A DNA stretch of 64,000 nt, taken from NCBI RefSeq assembly GCF_007856155.1, contig NZ_CP042266.1, positions 2,604,001-2,668,000 on the forward strand, given 5' to 3'. Positions 44,083 through 53,383 of this stretch are shown piece after piece (positions within the stretch are counted from its first letter, which is position 1; each line of letters starts with the position of its first letter). The notes below the pieces were generated by a model, which saw only the letters and a program-made list of their open reading frames with translations, had not been told where the DNA came from and ran no database searches. The stretch comes from Streptomyces qinzhouensis. GTDB taxonomy: Bacteria > Actinomycetota > Actinomycetes > Streptomycetales > Streptomycetaceae. The position numbers and the translations under genes were made by a program.

Positions 44083-46410
44083 CTACGGGTGGGCCACCGC
44101 CGCCTGGGGGCGGATCGGGAGGCGGTTGACCGGGCGGCCCGTCGCCGCCCGTACCGCCGCCGCGACCGCCGCCGGAGAGGTGACCACCGGCACCGCGCTC
44201 GCGGGCTTCGCGCCGAACGAGGCGACGACGTCCCGCTCCTCCACCAGCTTCACGATCCGGATGTCCGGCGCGTCGAGAGCCGTCGGCAGCGGGTAGCCGG
44301 TCAGATCGGGGCGGCGGACGACGCCGCGGTTGGTGCGCAGGTTCTCCGTGAGGGCCGTACCGACCCCGAGGGTGACGCCCGCTTCGATCCGGACGGCCAG
44401 CTGTGCCGGGTTCAGCACCCGGCCGACGTCCTGCGCGACCGCCATCTCCACCACCCGGACCGCGCCCAGTTCGATGTCCACGTCGACGACCGCGCGCACC
44501 GCGCAGAACGCCAGACCGACGAAGGCATCGCCCTGGCCGTTCTCGTCCAGTGGTTCGGTGGGGTGCGGCCGGCACTGCGCGGTCGCCCACAGCTCCTTGC
44601 CTTCCAGGGCCTCCGCGACGCTGACCGAGAGCACCCCGTCGTACGAGGTGATCTTGCCGTCGGCGATCTGGAGCAGCTCCGTGGACATCCCGAACTGGTG
44701 TGCCAGCGGCTGGAGCAGCTGGGTCCTGACCATCTTCGCGGCGCGCTCCACCGCACCGCCCGACACCCAGGTGTGCCGGCCGTGGCAGGAGGCGCCCGCC
44801 GGAGGCTGGTCGGTGTCGACGGAGGCGATGTTGACCTCATCGACGCCGAGGGTCTCCTGGACGATCTGGCGGGCGAGGATACTGAATCCGGAGCCGGTCT
44901 CGACGGCCGCGCAGATGACCGTGGCGATGCCGTCCTGGACCTTGACCGTGGCCGTGGACACCTCGTCGGTGCCCTCCGCGCCCAGCATATGGACCATGCC
45001 GAGGGCATAGCCGACGCCCCGGCGGACGGCGGCCGGTTCGCCCGCGCCCTCGGGCCCGCCGGGCAGCAGCCAGTCGTCCTCGGGCGAGTCCTTCGGCAGC
45101 GCGGGGAGCGGATGGTCGCGTACGGCTTCCAGCAGTTCGGCGACGGGCGCCGGGCAGGTGACCGTCTGGCCGGTGGGCAGGATGTCGCCGGTGGCCAGGA
45201 CGTTGCGGAGCCGGATGTCGGTGGGGTCCATACCGAGCTTGTTGGCCAGCTTGTCCATCTGCGCCTCGTAGGCGGCGCAGACCTGCATGGCGCCCTCGCC
45301 CCGGACATGGCCCGACGGCGGGTTGTTGGTGCGCACCGCCCAGCCTTCGATGAAGGCGTGCGGGACGACGTACGGGCCGCAGGCGAAGGCGACGGCCGCG
45401 GCCAGCGACTCGGACGACGAGTCGGCGTAAGCGCCCGCGTCCAGGAGGAGCTGGGCCTCCACCTTCACCAGCCGGCCCTCGGCGTCGGCGTGGTGGCGGT
45501 AGCGGAGCAGGGTGGGGTGGCGGTGGGCGTGCCCGAGGAAGGACTCCTCGCGGGTGGCGGTCAGTTTGACCGGGCAGCCGGTGCGCAGCGCCAGCAGGCC
45601 GAGCGGAAGCTGGAAGCCGGGATCCTCGCGGTCGCCGGTGGCGCCGGGCACCCCGGTGACGACGATCTTCACCCGGTCCGGTTCCAGGCCGAAGCAGGAG
45701 GCGGCCAGATCGCGGTCGGTGTGCGGGTCGGTGGAGGCGACGTACAGTTCGACGCCGCCGTCGGGGCGGGGAACGGCGAGTCCGGCCTCGGCGCCGATGG
45801 GCGCGGGGTCCTGGCGGCCGATGCGGTAGAGGCCCTCGACGACGACCTCGCCGGTGGCGTCGGGGTCGCCGTAGCGCAGTGGGATATGCCGGATCAGATT
45901 GCCGTCGGGGTGCAGCGGTTCGGCCTCGAAGGCGATCTCGGGGTCGGTGACCGGCTCCAGCACCTCGTACTCGACGGCGATGGCGGCGGCGGCCAGCCGG
46001 GCGGTGTCCGGATGGTCCGCGGCGATGGCGGCGATCGCCTCGCCGTGGTGGCGGACCAGTTCGGCGGCGAACACCGGGCGGTCGGCGATGCGGCGGCCGT
46101 AGGCGGTGTCACCCGGGATGTCCCGGTGGGTGATGACGGCCCGGACGCCCTTCATCCGCTCCGCGGCCGAGGTGTCGACGGAGGTGATGCGGGCGTGCGG
46201 ATGCGGCGAGCGCAGGATCGCGGCCCACAGCAGACCCTCGGCCCATAGATCGGAGGCGTACGGGAAGGTGCCCTCGGTCTTGGCGCGGGCGTCGGCCGGG
46301 GGCAGGGAGGAGCCGAGGCCGTGGGGCGGCGGCCCGGGGGCCGGGCCGGGACCGGGGCCCGTTGCCCCGCGGGGTGTCGCGGTGGTGGTCGCGGTGGCGT
46401 CGCTGGTCAC
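44083..46410 (-). CDS. Molybdenum hydroxylase large subunit, lacking the usual GxGE glutamate
   Basis: A 775-residue xanthine dehydrogenase/CO dehydrogenase-type molybdopterin subunit. The N-terminal hammerhead domain (AKTEGTFPYASDL ... VRAVITHRDIPGD) and cofactor-binding segments GHVRGEGAMQVCAAYEAQMDKLANKLGMDP and AAVETGSGFSILARQIVQETLG are present. At the C-terminus, where active enzymes read FGAKGxGE followed by Pro, this protein reads FGAK (732-735) then PASA (736-739), so the catalytic Glu is apparently replaced. It forms a GTGA-coupled operon with the 2Fe-2S and FAD subunit genes. It may have altered chemistry or be non-catalytic. Confidence 0.88.
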   Translation of the reverse strand: MTSDATATTTATPRGATGPGPGPAPGPPPHGLGSSLPPADARAKTEGTFPYASDLWAEGLLWAAILRSPHPHARITSVDTSAAERMKGVRAVITHRDIPGDTAYGRRIADRPVFAAELVRHHGEAIAAIAADHPDTARLAAAAIAVEYEVLEPVTDPEIAFEAEPLHPDGNLIRHIPLRYGDPDATGEVVVEGLYRIGRQDPAPIGAEAGLAVPRPDGGVELYVASTDPHTDRDLAASCFGLEPDRVKIVVTGVPGATGDREDPGFQLPLGLLALRTGCPVKLTATREESFLGHAHRHPTLLRYRHHADAEGRLVKVEAQLLLDAGAYADSSSESLAAAVAFACGPYVVPHAFIEGWAVRTNNPPSGHVRGEGAMQVCAAYEAQMDKLANKLGMDPTDIRLRNVLATGDILPTGQTVTCPAPVAELLEAVRDHPLPALPKDSPEDDWLLPGGPEGAGEPAAVRRGVGYALGMVHMLGAEGTDEVSTATVKVQDGIATVICAAVETGSGFSILARQIVQETLGVDEVNIASVDTDQPPAGASCHGRHTWVSGGAVERAAKMVRTQLLQPLAHQFGMSTELLQIADGKITSYDGVLSVSVAEALEGKELWATAQCRPHPTEPLDENGQGDAFVGLAFCAVRAVVDVDIELGAVRVVEMAVAQDVGRVLNPAQLAVRIEAGVTLGVGTALTENLRTNRGVVRRPDLTGYPLPTALDAPDIRIVKLVEERDVVASFGAKPASAVPVVTSPAAVAAAVRAATGRPVNRLPIRPQAAVAHP

Positions 46411-48125
46411 GCCATGCCTCCGTCATGGGGGTGGGGCTGCACACTACCCGCACCGGGAGGCGCCTGGTGTGGAATACGGGCTTCCGGGCCGGGGGGCTCC
46501 ACCGGGTGCGCGGAGGCTTCCTCCGCCGCCGCGGCGCTCGCCTCGCGCTCGGCGACGACCTGGTTCACGGCGTCCAGTACTCCGCGGTAGCCGGAGCAGC
46601 GGCAGAGGTTGCCGCAGAGCGCCTGACGGGTCTCCAGGTCGGTGGGGTGGTGATTGCCCTCCAGCAGATCGTGGACGGTCATCGCCATGCCGGGGATGCA
46701 GAAGCCGCACTGGACGGCTCGCCGCTCGGCCAGGGCCCGCTGGACGTCGGAGGGTTCGCCGTCGGCGGCCAGTCCCTCGACCGTACGGACCTCGGTTCCG
46801 GCGGCGGTCGCCGCGGGGACCAGGCAGGAGGCCACGAGCCGGCCGTCCACCTGGACATTGCAGGCGCCGCATTCGCCCTGGGAGCAGCCGTCCTTGGCGC
46901 CCGCGAGGCCGAGGCGCTCGCGGAGCACGTAGAGCAGGGACTCGCCGATCCAGGCGTCGGTGACGGGCCGGTCGGTGCCGTTGACCCGCAGGACGTACGA
47001 AGTGGGCGGGTGCTCCTCGAAGTCGGGAGCGGCCGCGAGTTCGGGCTCGGGCTCCGACTCCGGTTCGCCTTCCGGTTCCGGTTCGGGCCCGGGTTCGACG
47101 GCTTCAGCGGTGGGTTCGGGCTGCTCCGGCTCCGGTTCGGGCTCGGGCTCCGACTCCGGTTCGTCCTCCGGTTCCGGCCCGGGCCCGGGGGCTTCGGCGG
47201 CCGGGGGGTGGGCCGGATGTCCGGCCGGCTGTTCGACGGCGGGCGCGGCGGCCTGCGCCGGAACGGCCCGCCCGACGCCCGCGGACCGCTCGTCCGGCGC
47301 CACCGGCGGGGCGTATCCGGCCGGTCCGGAGTGCTCGGTGAGCTCGGTGAGTTCGGTGTGTCCGGCGAGTTCTGTGTGCTCGGTGGGTTCGGTCTGCCGG
47401 GGCGGCTCGGTCGCCCACGGGGCGGGCGCGCCGCCCGGCAGGGTCGCGGGCGCTCCGGCGGCCCAGGACGCGTCCGCGGCGCCCGGCAGGGTGTCCTGGG
47501 GGGCCACGGCCCCGTGCGCCTCCTGGGACGGCGCGTGCGCCTGCTGCGGGGCGTGCCACTGCTGCCCCTGGAGCATGGCGGGGGTGTACTCGCCGGTCTC
47601 CTCGGGGAGATCGCCGCGGGCGACGGGAATGGTCCACTGCCCGGTGACATCGGCCGCGGGCCCGGTGCCCGGCCGGTCCGTGACGTCCGGGAAGGCCCAC
47701 TGGCCGGTGGCGTGCGGATCGTGCGGACGGTGCGGGTCGTCCGGGTAGGACGCGGCGGGCTCGGGCCAGCCGCCGGGCGGCTGCCCGGGGGCGTGACCAT
47801 GGCCGTGGTCCTCGGGCAGCCGGGCCTCCGGCGGCACCTGGGGATCGGCGACGGGCGTCAGCGGCAGGATCATCGGCGGTACGTAGCCGTGGCCGGGCGC
47901 CTCCAGCGGCGCGGCGTGCAGCGCGTCCTCCGGGGGCAGTTGGACGAACGCGGTGGCCTCGTGGTCGAACGCGCCCTGGGGCATGGGCTGCCAGCCCCCG
48001 TGCCCCGCCTGCTGCGGATGCGGGTACGGCGGATGCTGCCCCTGGTGCTCGCGCTCCGCGGGCTGCTCACCGCCCTGCGCGTGGTCGTTGCCGGTGTTGC
48101 CGGTGTTGCCGTTGGTGCCGTTCAC
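46407..48125 (-). CDS. Molybdenum hydroxylase 2Fe-2S subunit with a 370-residue disordered extension
   Basis: Only residues about 375-530 form the usual small subunit. Cluster II-type ligands are C414, C419, C422 and C434 (DGCSQGECGACN ... ASC); cluster I ligands are C473, C476, C508 and C510 (QCGFCIPG ... CRCSGY). The family is normally about 160-200 residues. Here a 374-residue N-terminal extension rich in Pro, Gln, Glu and His, with PEPEPEPE runs, precedes it. The extension is in frame and the GTG at 48125 overlaps the stop of the FAD subunit gene (GTGA), so it seems real. Its role is unknown. Confidence 0.88.
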   Translation of the reverse strand: MNGTNGNTGNTGNDHAQGGEQPAEREHQGQHPPYPHPQQAGHGGWQPMPQGAFDHEATAFVQLPPEDALHAAPLEAPGHGYVPPMILPLTPVADPQVPPEARLPEDHGHGHAPGQPPGGWPEPAASYPDDPHRPHDPHATGQWAFPDVTDRPGTGPAADVTGQWTIPVARGDLPEETGEYTPAMLQGQQWHAPQQAHAPSQEAHGAVAPQDTLPGAADASWAAGAPATLPGGAPAPWATEPPRQTEPTEHTELAGHTELTELTEHSGPAGYAPPVAPDERSAGVGRAVPAQAAAPAVEQPAGHPAHPPAAEAPGPGPEPEDEPESEPEPEPEPEQPEPTAEAVEPGPEPEPEGEPESEPEPELAAAPDFEEHPPTSYVLRVNGTDRPVTDAWIGESLLYVLRERLGLAGAKDGCSQGECGACNVQVDGRLVASCLVPAATAAGTEVRTVEGLAADGEPSDVQRALAERRAVQCGFCIPGMAMTVHDLLEGNHHPTDLETRQALCGNLCRCSGYRGVLDAVNQVVAEREASAAAAEEASAHPVEPPGPEARIPHQAPPGAGSVQPHPHDGGMA

Positions 48126-49021
48126 GACAGCGCCCTCCCCAGTGCACGCCGGGCCAGCGCGGCGACCGTGCGCCGCAGATGCAGTACCGCGGGCGACAGC
48201 ACCTGCTGCTCCTCGCCCTCGGCGGCCGGTTCCGGATCCGGGATGCAGGCGGCGGCGACGTACTCGCCGAAGGCCGCCAGCGCCTCGGCCGCGAGCCCGC
48301 GCTCACCGTCCCAGTCGATCAGGGACGCGATCCAGCGCTCGGCCTCCAGCGGGCGCAGCGGCATCGGCGCGATGGCGCCGACGGCACAGCGCACCCCGCG
48401 CCGCTGCGGGTCGAGGACGACCGCGACGGAGGCGGTCGCCCGGCCGGGGCCGGTGCGTCCGGTGGCCTTCAGGAACACCTGGGGCGCGTGCAGCAGCGGC
48501 ACCCGGACGAAGCCGATGAGTTCGGCCGGTCCGAGCAGATCGCGGCCCGTGAGCAGATGGGCGACGGGAATCTCCCGGCGGATGCCGCCGGGGCCCGCGA
48601 TGATCAGCTCGGCCTCCAGGGCGGCGAGCACGGGCAGGGTGTCCCCGGTCGGCGCGGCGGAGGCGATATTGCCGCCCAGCGTGCCCGCGTTGCGGATCTG
48701 CGGCGGTCCGGCCGCGCGCGCGGACGCGGCGAGCGCGGGGATCAGCGCGGCGAAGTCGGGCCGCCCCATGCGGGCGTGGGTGAGTCCGGCGCCCAGGAGC
48801 GCGTGTCCGCCGTCCTGATAGCGCCAGCTGCGGAGCTCGCCGATCCGGCCGAGGCCGACGAGGCCCGCGGGCCGCAACTGCCCGCGGTTGACGGCGGCCA
48901 TGAGGTCGGTGCCGCCCGCGACCGGTACGGCCGCAGGCATGGCCGCGAGCGCCGCCACGGCTTCGTCGAGCGAACCCGGCAGCGTCACCGACTGCGATGT
49001 CCGCGGTGCGTGCGTGGTCAC
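48122..49021 (-). CDS. Molybdenum hydroxylase FAD-binding subunit
   Basis: A 299-residue CoxM/XdhB-like FAD subunit that passes electrons from the iron-sulfur clusters. Motifs are VPVAGGTDLMAAVNRGQLRP and the second FAD loop AGPPQIRNAGTLGGNIASAAPTGDTLP. The C-terminal CO_deh_flav_C part is slightly short. The GTG at 49021 has AAGGGG seven bases before it. It is the first gene of the operon FAD - 2Fe-2S - Mo subunit, with both junctions overlapping by four bases. Confidence 0.92.
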   Translation of the reverse strand: MTTHAPRTSQSVTLPGSLDEAVAALAAMPAAVPVAGGTDLMAAVNRGQLRPAGLVGLGRIGELRSWRYQDGGHALLGAGLTHARMGRPDFAALIPALAASARAAGPPQIRNAGTLGGNIASAAPTGDTLPVLAALEAELIIAGPGGIRREIPVAHLLTGRDLLGPAELIGFVRVPLLHAPQVFLKATGRTGPGRATASVAVVLDPQRRGVRCAVGAIAPMPLRPLEAERWIASLIDWDGERGLAAEALAAFGEYVAAACIPDPEPAAEGEEQQVLSPAVLHLRRTVAALARRALGRALS

Positions 49022-49554
49022 CTAGCTGCCCCTTCCCGGTGTACCGGCGTCCCGCCTGTGTTGCCGTACCGTACGTGCTCACAGCCCGGACGTGGCAACT
49101 CTGGCACATCTTCCGGACCGACCGGCGGGAGGGTCCACGAAGGACCCGTCCACGACAGATGCCACCTTTACTACCCCGTTGCACCCCTTTCACCCGCGTC
49201 ATCCGGCATCCTCCGCGGAGCCCGAAATGGCGTGGCACGCCCGGCAGTACCCCAAAAGCGCGGTCCCAGTGGAGATCTCCCGGTCCGGCCGGCGCGGCGG
49301 ACGCCGCGGGGGCACGGGCCGGAGCGGACTCCTCCGTACGGTGGCCGGAATCGCTTCCGTACGACGGTGGAACGGCTGTGGAGTGGCTGGAGCGGCTGGA
49401 GCGGCTGTGGAACCGCTTCCGTACGGCGGCGAGAACCGGACACACCGCTCGATCGGTCCCGGCGGCCCGGTCCGTCGCGGCATGCCGACGGGGCATGCCG
49501 ACGGGGCCGGACACCGGCCCCCCGGCCCGGCATCCGGCCCCGTCACGGGCGGTG
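49022..49554. other. Intergenic region upstream of the molybdenum hydroxylase operon, with direct repeats
   Basis: About 530 bp carry no convincing gene. CGCTTCCGTACG occurs at 49353-49364 and again at 49414-49425, and between them GGCTG-G-AGTGGCTGGAGCGG units repeat at 5-12 bp spacing (49370-49410). The right part is downstream of the GH20 gene and the left part must hold the hydroxylase promoter. The meaning of the repeats is unknown. Confidence 0.35.
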
Positions 49555-51255
49555 TCACACGTTCGGCGGTGCCCCTTCGCGCGGGAAGCCCTTGACGCCC
49601 GGGCGCTTCTGCCAGGGCAGCGGGCCGCCGGGGCGGCGGTAGTCGACACCGAGCGCGTCCAGGCGCGGATAGTGCGCGCCCATCCGGCCCTCGAAGCCGG
49701 CCCAGTCCCGGTCCGCCGGGGCGCCCAGCCGCGACCAGGCGACCTCGGCGAAGGCCGCGAGCCGCGGGAAGACCTGGTAGTCGACGCGGGACCGGTCCTG
49801 CATCACCTCGGTCCAGACATTCGCCTGGGTGCCCAGGATCCGGGCCGCCGCCGCCGGTTCCAGGGTCGGTGGAACGGGTTCGAAGCGGTAGACGTCCTCC
49901 AGGGTGCGGACATAGCCGATGGGCATGGGCTCGTCCGGCCCGCCGTCCTGCCGGTGGTCCAGATAGACCTGCTGTTCGGGGCACATCACCACGTCATGGC
50001 CGGCCCGGGCGGCCTCGATACCGCCGCCGTAGCCGCGCCAGGAGGAGACCGTGGCGCCGGGGGCGAGTCCGCCCTCCAGGATCTCGTCCCAGCCGATGAG
50101 CCGTCGGCCGCGCGCGGCCAGCCAGGTGTCGAAGTGGCGGATGAACCACGACTGGAGGCCGTCCTCGTCGCCGACGCCCAGCTCCGCGATCCGGGCCTGC
50201 GCCGCCGGGGACTGCTTCCACTGGTCCTTGGGGCATTCGTCGCCGCCCATGTGGACGAAGGGCGAGACCTCGGCCGGGAAGAGGTCGAGGACCTCCTCCA
50301 GCACGCCCTCGTAGAACCGCAGAACGTCCTCGGTCGGGGCCAGGACGTTCGGGCTGACGCCCCAGTTGTCCCAGGGAGTCAGCTGCGAGGTGTCGAGGAC
50401 ATCGGTGTTGCCGAGTTCCGGATAGGCCGAGATCGCGGCCTGGGAATGCCCGGGCAGGTCGATCTCGGGCACGACCCGGATATGCCGCTCGGCGGCGTAC
50501 GCGACGATTTCCCGGATGTCGTCCTGGGTGTAGTAGCCGCCGTACGGCTTCTCGTCCCACAGCTCGGATTGGCGATGGCCCCATTTCGTCCGCGGCCGCC
50601 AGGCGCCGACCTCGGTGAGCCGGGGGTGGCGTTTGATCTCGATACGCCAGCCCTGGTCGTCGGTGAGATGGAAGTGGAAGACGTTCAGTTTGTGCGCGGC
50701 GAGCAGGTCGAGCATCCGCAGCACGTCGTTCTTGGGCGTGAAGTGCCGGGACACGTCCAGCATCAGCCCGCGCCAGCCGAACCGCGGCTCGTCCTCGACG
50801 GTCTGCGCGGGGATCGCGGGAATCGCCGAACCGGCGCCCGGCGCGGCCCGGAAGGCGCCCGGGCCGAGCAGCTGGCGCAGGGTCTGGGCGGCCCAGAACA
50901 CCCCGGTGCCGCTGCCGCCGCGGAGCTCCGCCCCGGTGCCCGCGGTGACGGTCAGCCGGTACGCCTCGGGCGCCAGCTCCGGGTCGACGACGAGCGTGAT
51001 CGTGTTGGGGCCGCCGGCGGGTCCGGGCGGCAGCGGCAGTCCGAGGGCCCCGCCGACGGTCCCCCGCAGCCAGCGCTCCGCGGTCTCCGTGCCCGGGCCC
51101 GCGGCGAGCGCGGTGGCGGTGTCGGGGGTGAACGTCCCGCCGTCCGCCGCCGCGGTGACGGACACCGGCGCGGGGATCAGTCCGGCGGCCCCCACCGGGC
51201 CCCCGGATCCCGCCGTACGCTCGCCGGCCCCCGCCGTCGCTGCTGTGTCGCTCAT
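49555..51255 (-). CDS. Intracellular beta-N-acetylhexosaminidase, GH20
   Basis: A 566-residue family-20 glycoside hydrolase releasing terminal GlcNAc from chito-oligosaccharides. The catalytic pair is D339-E340 in VHMGGDECPKDQW. The barrel starts near FGWRGLMLDVSRHFTPK and includes NVFHFHLTDDQGWRIEIKRHP and VVPEIDLPGHSQAAI; the N-terminal GH20b-like domain is present. There is no signal peptide, unlike secreted hexosaminidases, so it should act on imported chitobiose. It is the last gene of the ABC importer operon and follows a 19-bp tandem-repeat spacer. Confidence 0.93.
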   Translation of the reverse strand: MSDTAATAGAGERTAGSGGPVGAAGLIPAPVSVTAAADGGTFTPDTATALAAGPGTETAERWLRGTVGGALGLPLPPGPAGGPNTITLVVDPELAPEAYRLTVTAGTGAELRGGSGTGVFWAAQTLRQLLGPGAFRAAPGAGSAIPAIPAQTVEDEPRFGWRGLMLDVSRHFTPKNDVLRMLDLLAAHKLNVFHFHLTDDQGWRIEIKRHPRLTEVGAWRPRTKWGHRQSELWDEKPYGGYYTQDDIREIVAYAAERHIRVVPEIDLPGHSQAAISAYPELGNTDVLDTSQLTPWDNWGVSPNVLAPTEDVLRFYEGVLEEVLDLFPAEVSPFVHMGGDECPKDQWKQSPAAQARIAELGVGDEDGLQSWFIRHFDTWLAARGRRLIGWDEILEGGLAPGATVSSWRGYGGGIEAARAGHDVVMCPEQQVYLDHRQDGGPDEPMPIGYVRTLEDVYRFEPVPPTLEPAAAARILGTQANVWTEVMQDRSRVDYQVFPRLAAFAEVAWSRLGAPADRDWAGFEGRMGAHYPRLDALGVDYRRPGGPLPWQKRPGVKGFPREGAPPNV

Positions 51256-51322
51256 ACGGTCTCTGCTTCCTTTCGGACGTCGTTGTCCCGGCCGCCGCCG
51301 CGGCGCCGGATCCTTCGGTTCC

Positions 51323-51390
51323 TTCGGTACCGCCCGATCTCTTCGGTACCGGCCGGCCTCTTCGGTACCGGCCGGTTTCTTCGGTACCGC
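51323..51390. repeat. 19-bp tandem repeat between permease and hexosaminidase genes
   Basis: TTCGGTACCG recurs exactly every 19 bp at 51323, 51342, 51361 and 51380, with GCCGG(C/T) filling the units at 51342 and 51361. A diverged copy starts at 51314. Each unit contains the palindrome CGGTACCG. The array fills the whole 135-bp junction from the permease stop toward the hexosaminidase gene. Confidence 0.75.
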
Positions 51391-52347
51391 TCAGTCCTTG
51401 ACCGCGCCGCCCAGTCCGGAGACCAGCCGCCGCTGTACGAGTACGAAGAAGATCAGTACCGGGATCGTCATCACGGTCGACCCGGCCATGATTCCGCCCC
51501 AGTCGTTCTCGTCCGGTTTGAAGAAGACGAGCAGTGCCATCGGCAGCGTCGACTGGGAAGTGTCGCTGATGATGAACGACTTCGCGAAGAGGAAGTCGTT
51601 CCAGGTGGAGATGAACGAGAACACACTGGTGGCCACGAGCCCGGGGAACACCAGCGGGAACAGGATCTGCCACAGGAATCGGGAACGGCTGGCGCCGTCG
51701 ATGTAGGCGGCCTCCTCCAGCGCCTCGGGAACCGCCTTGACGAATCCCCGGAGCATCCAGATCGCGAACGGCAGGGAGAACGCGATATGGGGCAGGATCA
51801 GCGACCAGAGGGTGTTGAGCTGCCCCAGATCGCGCATCAGGAAGAACATCGGAATGGTCAGCGCTTCGATCGGAACCATCTGCGCGACCAGGAACATGAT
51901 GAGCAGTGTCGTACGGAACTTGAAGCGGAATCGGGTGACCGCCGTCGCCGCCAGGAACGCGATCAGCGCGGAGGCCAGGACGACCGCTCCGGCCACCATC
52001 AGGCTGTTGAGGAAATACCGCCCGAATTCCTGCTGCTCGAAGACCCGGCGGAAGGAGTCCAGGGACGGATTGAGCGTCCAGGGCTTGGCATCGGTGGACT
52101 GGATCTCGCCCGCCGGCTTGAACGCCGACAGCACCATCCAGTAGAGCGGAAAGGCCACCACGACGGCGATGAGAACGGCCGAGACCTCGGCGGCGAGCCG
52201 CCAGGGGCGGCGGATCAGCGGCCCCCTGCGGCGGACCGCGGTACCGCCTTCCGCCGCCTTGCCGGACACCTTGCCGGACACCGTGGCGGAGGCTTTGCCG
52301 GGGGCCTCGTCCGGCTCGTTCGCGGGAGCGTTCACGGTGCTGCTCAC
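51391..52347 (-). CDS. Sugar ABC transporter permease (MalG type)
   Basis: A 318-residue inner-membrane permease with six helices. The EAA loop is EEAAYIDGASRSRFLWQILFPL, the contact site for an ATPase. No ATPase gene is in the operon, so the shared MsiK ATPase is the likely energiser, as for other Streptomyces sugar importers. A Gly/Ser/Lys-rich cytoplasmic head precedes helix 1. The GTG at 52347 overlaps the stop of the first permease gene (GTGA). Confidence 0.92.
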   Translation of the reverse strand: MSSTVNAPANEPDEAPGKASATVSGKVSGKAAEGGTAVRRRGPLIRRPWRLAAEVSAVLIAVVVAFPLYWMVLSAFKPAGEIQSTDAKPWTLNPSLDSFRRVFEQQEFGRYFLNSLMVAGAVVLASALIAFLAATAVTRFRFKFRTTLLIMFLVAQMVPIEALTIPMFFLMRDLGQLNTLWSLILPHIAFSLPFAIWMLRGFVKAVPEALEEAAYIDGASRSRFLWQILFPLVFPGLVATSVFSFISTWNDFLFAKSFIISDTSQSTLPMALLVFFKPDENDWGGIMAGSTVMTIPVLIFFVLVQRRLVSGLGGAVKD

Positions 52348-53339
52348 AGTTCTTCTCCCTGGCGTCGCATGAGCCGCAGATAGACGAGCGTGACGGCCAG
52401 CAGAATCAGCAGCATCACCACGCCGATGGCCGAGCCCAGGCTGTACTGCGAGGAGGCGAATGCCTTCTGGTACGCGTACACGTTGAGGACGAGATTCTGT
52501 CCGGCGATTCCACCGCCGGAGGTCATCACATAGATCTGGGTGAAGACCTTGAAGTCCCAGATGATCGACTGGATGGTGACGACCACCAGAATGGGCCGGA
52601 GCATCGGCGCGATGATCGAGCGCCAGATCCGCCACTGCGAGGCGCCGTCCAGCGAAGCCGCCTCCAGTACCTCGGAGGGGATCGCCTTGATGCCCGCGTA
52701 CACGGTCACCATCACAAACGGGAACGAGCACCAGACGACCTCGAAGAGGACGAGTGCGAAGGCGCTGTAGCGACCGTACGTCCACGAGTAGTCGCCGAGC
52801 CCCAGCATCCGGTTCACCGGGCCGTGGTCCGGGTCGAAGAGGAAGACCCAGACCGTGGAGCCGGTGATCGCGGGGGTCGCCCAGGCGCCGAGCGCGGCCA
52901 TCATCAGCAGCAGCCGGGGCAGGGCCCGGATCCTGGTCAGCAGGACGGCCAGGGCGCAGCCGACGGCGAGGGTGGCTATCACACAGGCGGCGGCGAAGAC
53001 GACCGTCGCCAGCAGGACGTCCCAGAACTGCCGGTCGGAGAAGAGCTCCTGGTAGTTGCCAAGACCCTTGAAGGTGGTGGGTTCCCCACCGCTGACCTGG
53101 GACTGGGTGTATTCGAGGAAGGAAATCAGGCCGAGCTGGTAGATCGGGTAGACCAGCAGTCCGGCGAGGACGACGAGCGCGGGCGCGAGATACAGCCAGG
53201 GGGTCCACCCGCTGCCGCGCCGCCCCGCACCGCCCCGTCGCTTACCGCTCCGGCCGGGCCGGCGCCCGTCCGGCGCGCCGGCCGCGGCCGGGGCGGCGGT
53301 CTTCACCGCGCCCGGCTCCGCTGTCGCTTCGTGCGTCAT
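52344..53339 (-). CDS. Sugar ABC transporter permease (MalF type)
   Basis: A 331-residue permease partner with six helices. After a basic, Gly-rich head comes the first helix WLYLAPALVVLAGLLVYPIYQLG. The EAA loop is LEAASLDGASQWRIWRSIIAPML. It lies 44 bp downstream of the binding-protein gene and overlaps the second permease gene by four bases. The complex would import a GlcNAc-containing sugar, judged from the linked hexosaminidase and the dre-like site. Confidence 0.92.
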   Translation of the reverse strand: MTHEATAEPGAVKTAAPAAAGAPDGRRPGRSGKRRGGAGRRGSGWTPWLYLAPALVVLAGLLVYPIYQLGLISFLEYTQSQVSGGEPTTFKGLGNYQELFSDRQFWDVLLATVVFAAACVIATLAVGCALAVLLTRIRALPRLLLMMAALGAWATPAITGSTVWVFLFDPDHGPVNRMLGLGDYSWTYGRYSAFALVLFEVVWCSFPFVMVTVYAGIKAIPSEVLEAASLDGASQWRIWRSIIAPMLRPILVVVTIQSIIWDFKVFTQIYVMTSGGGIAGQNLVLNVYAYQKAFASSQYSLGSAIGVVMLLILLAVTLVYLRLMRRQGEEL

Positions 53340-53383
53340 ATCGGTGTGCTCTCCGGTTCGGGGTAGTTACCGGTCCGGTCGGA

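Noticed and set aside
49092..49595. A 167-codon plus-strand frame in the molybdenum-hydroxylase upstream gap
   Set aside because: Its composition follows the local repeats, there is no ribosome site and no recognisable motif.
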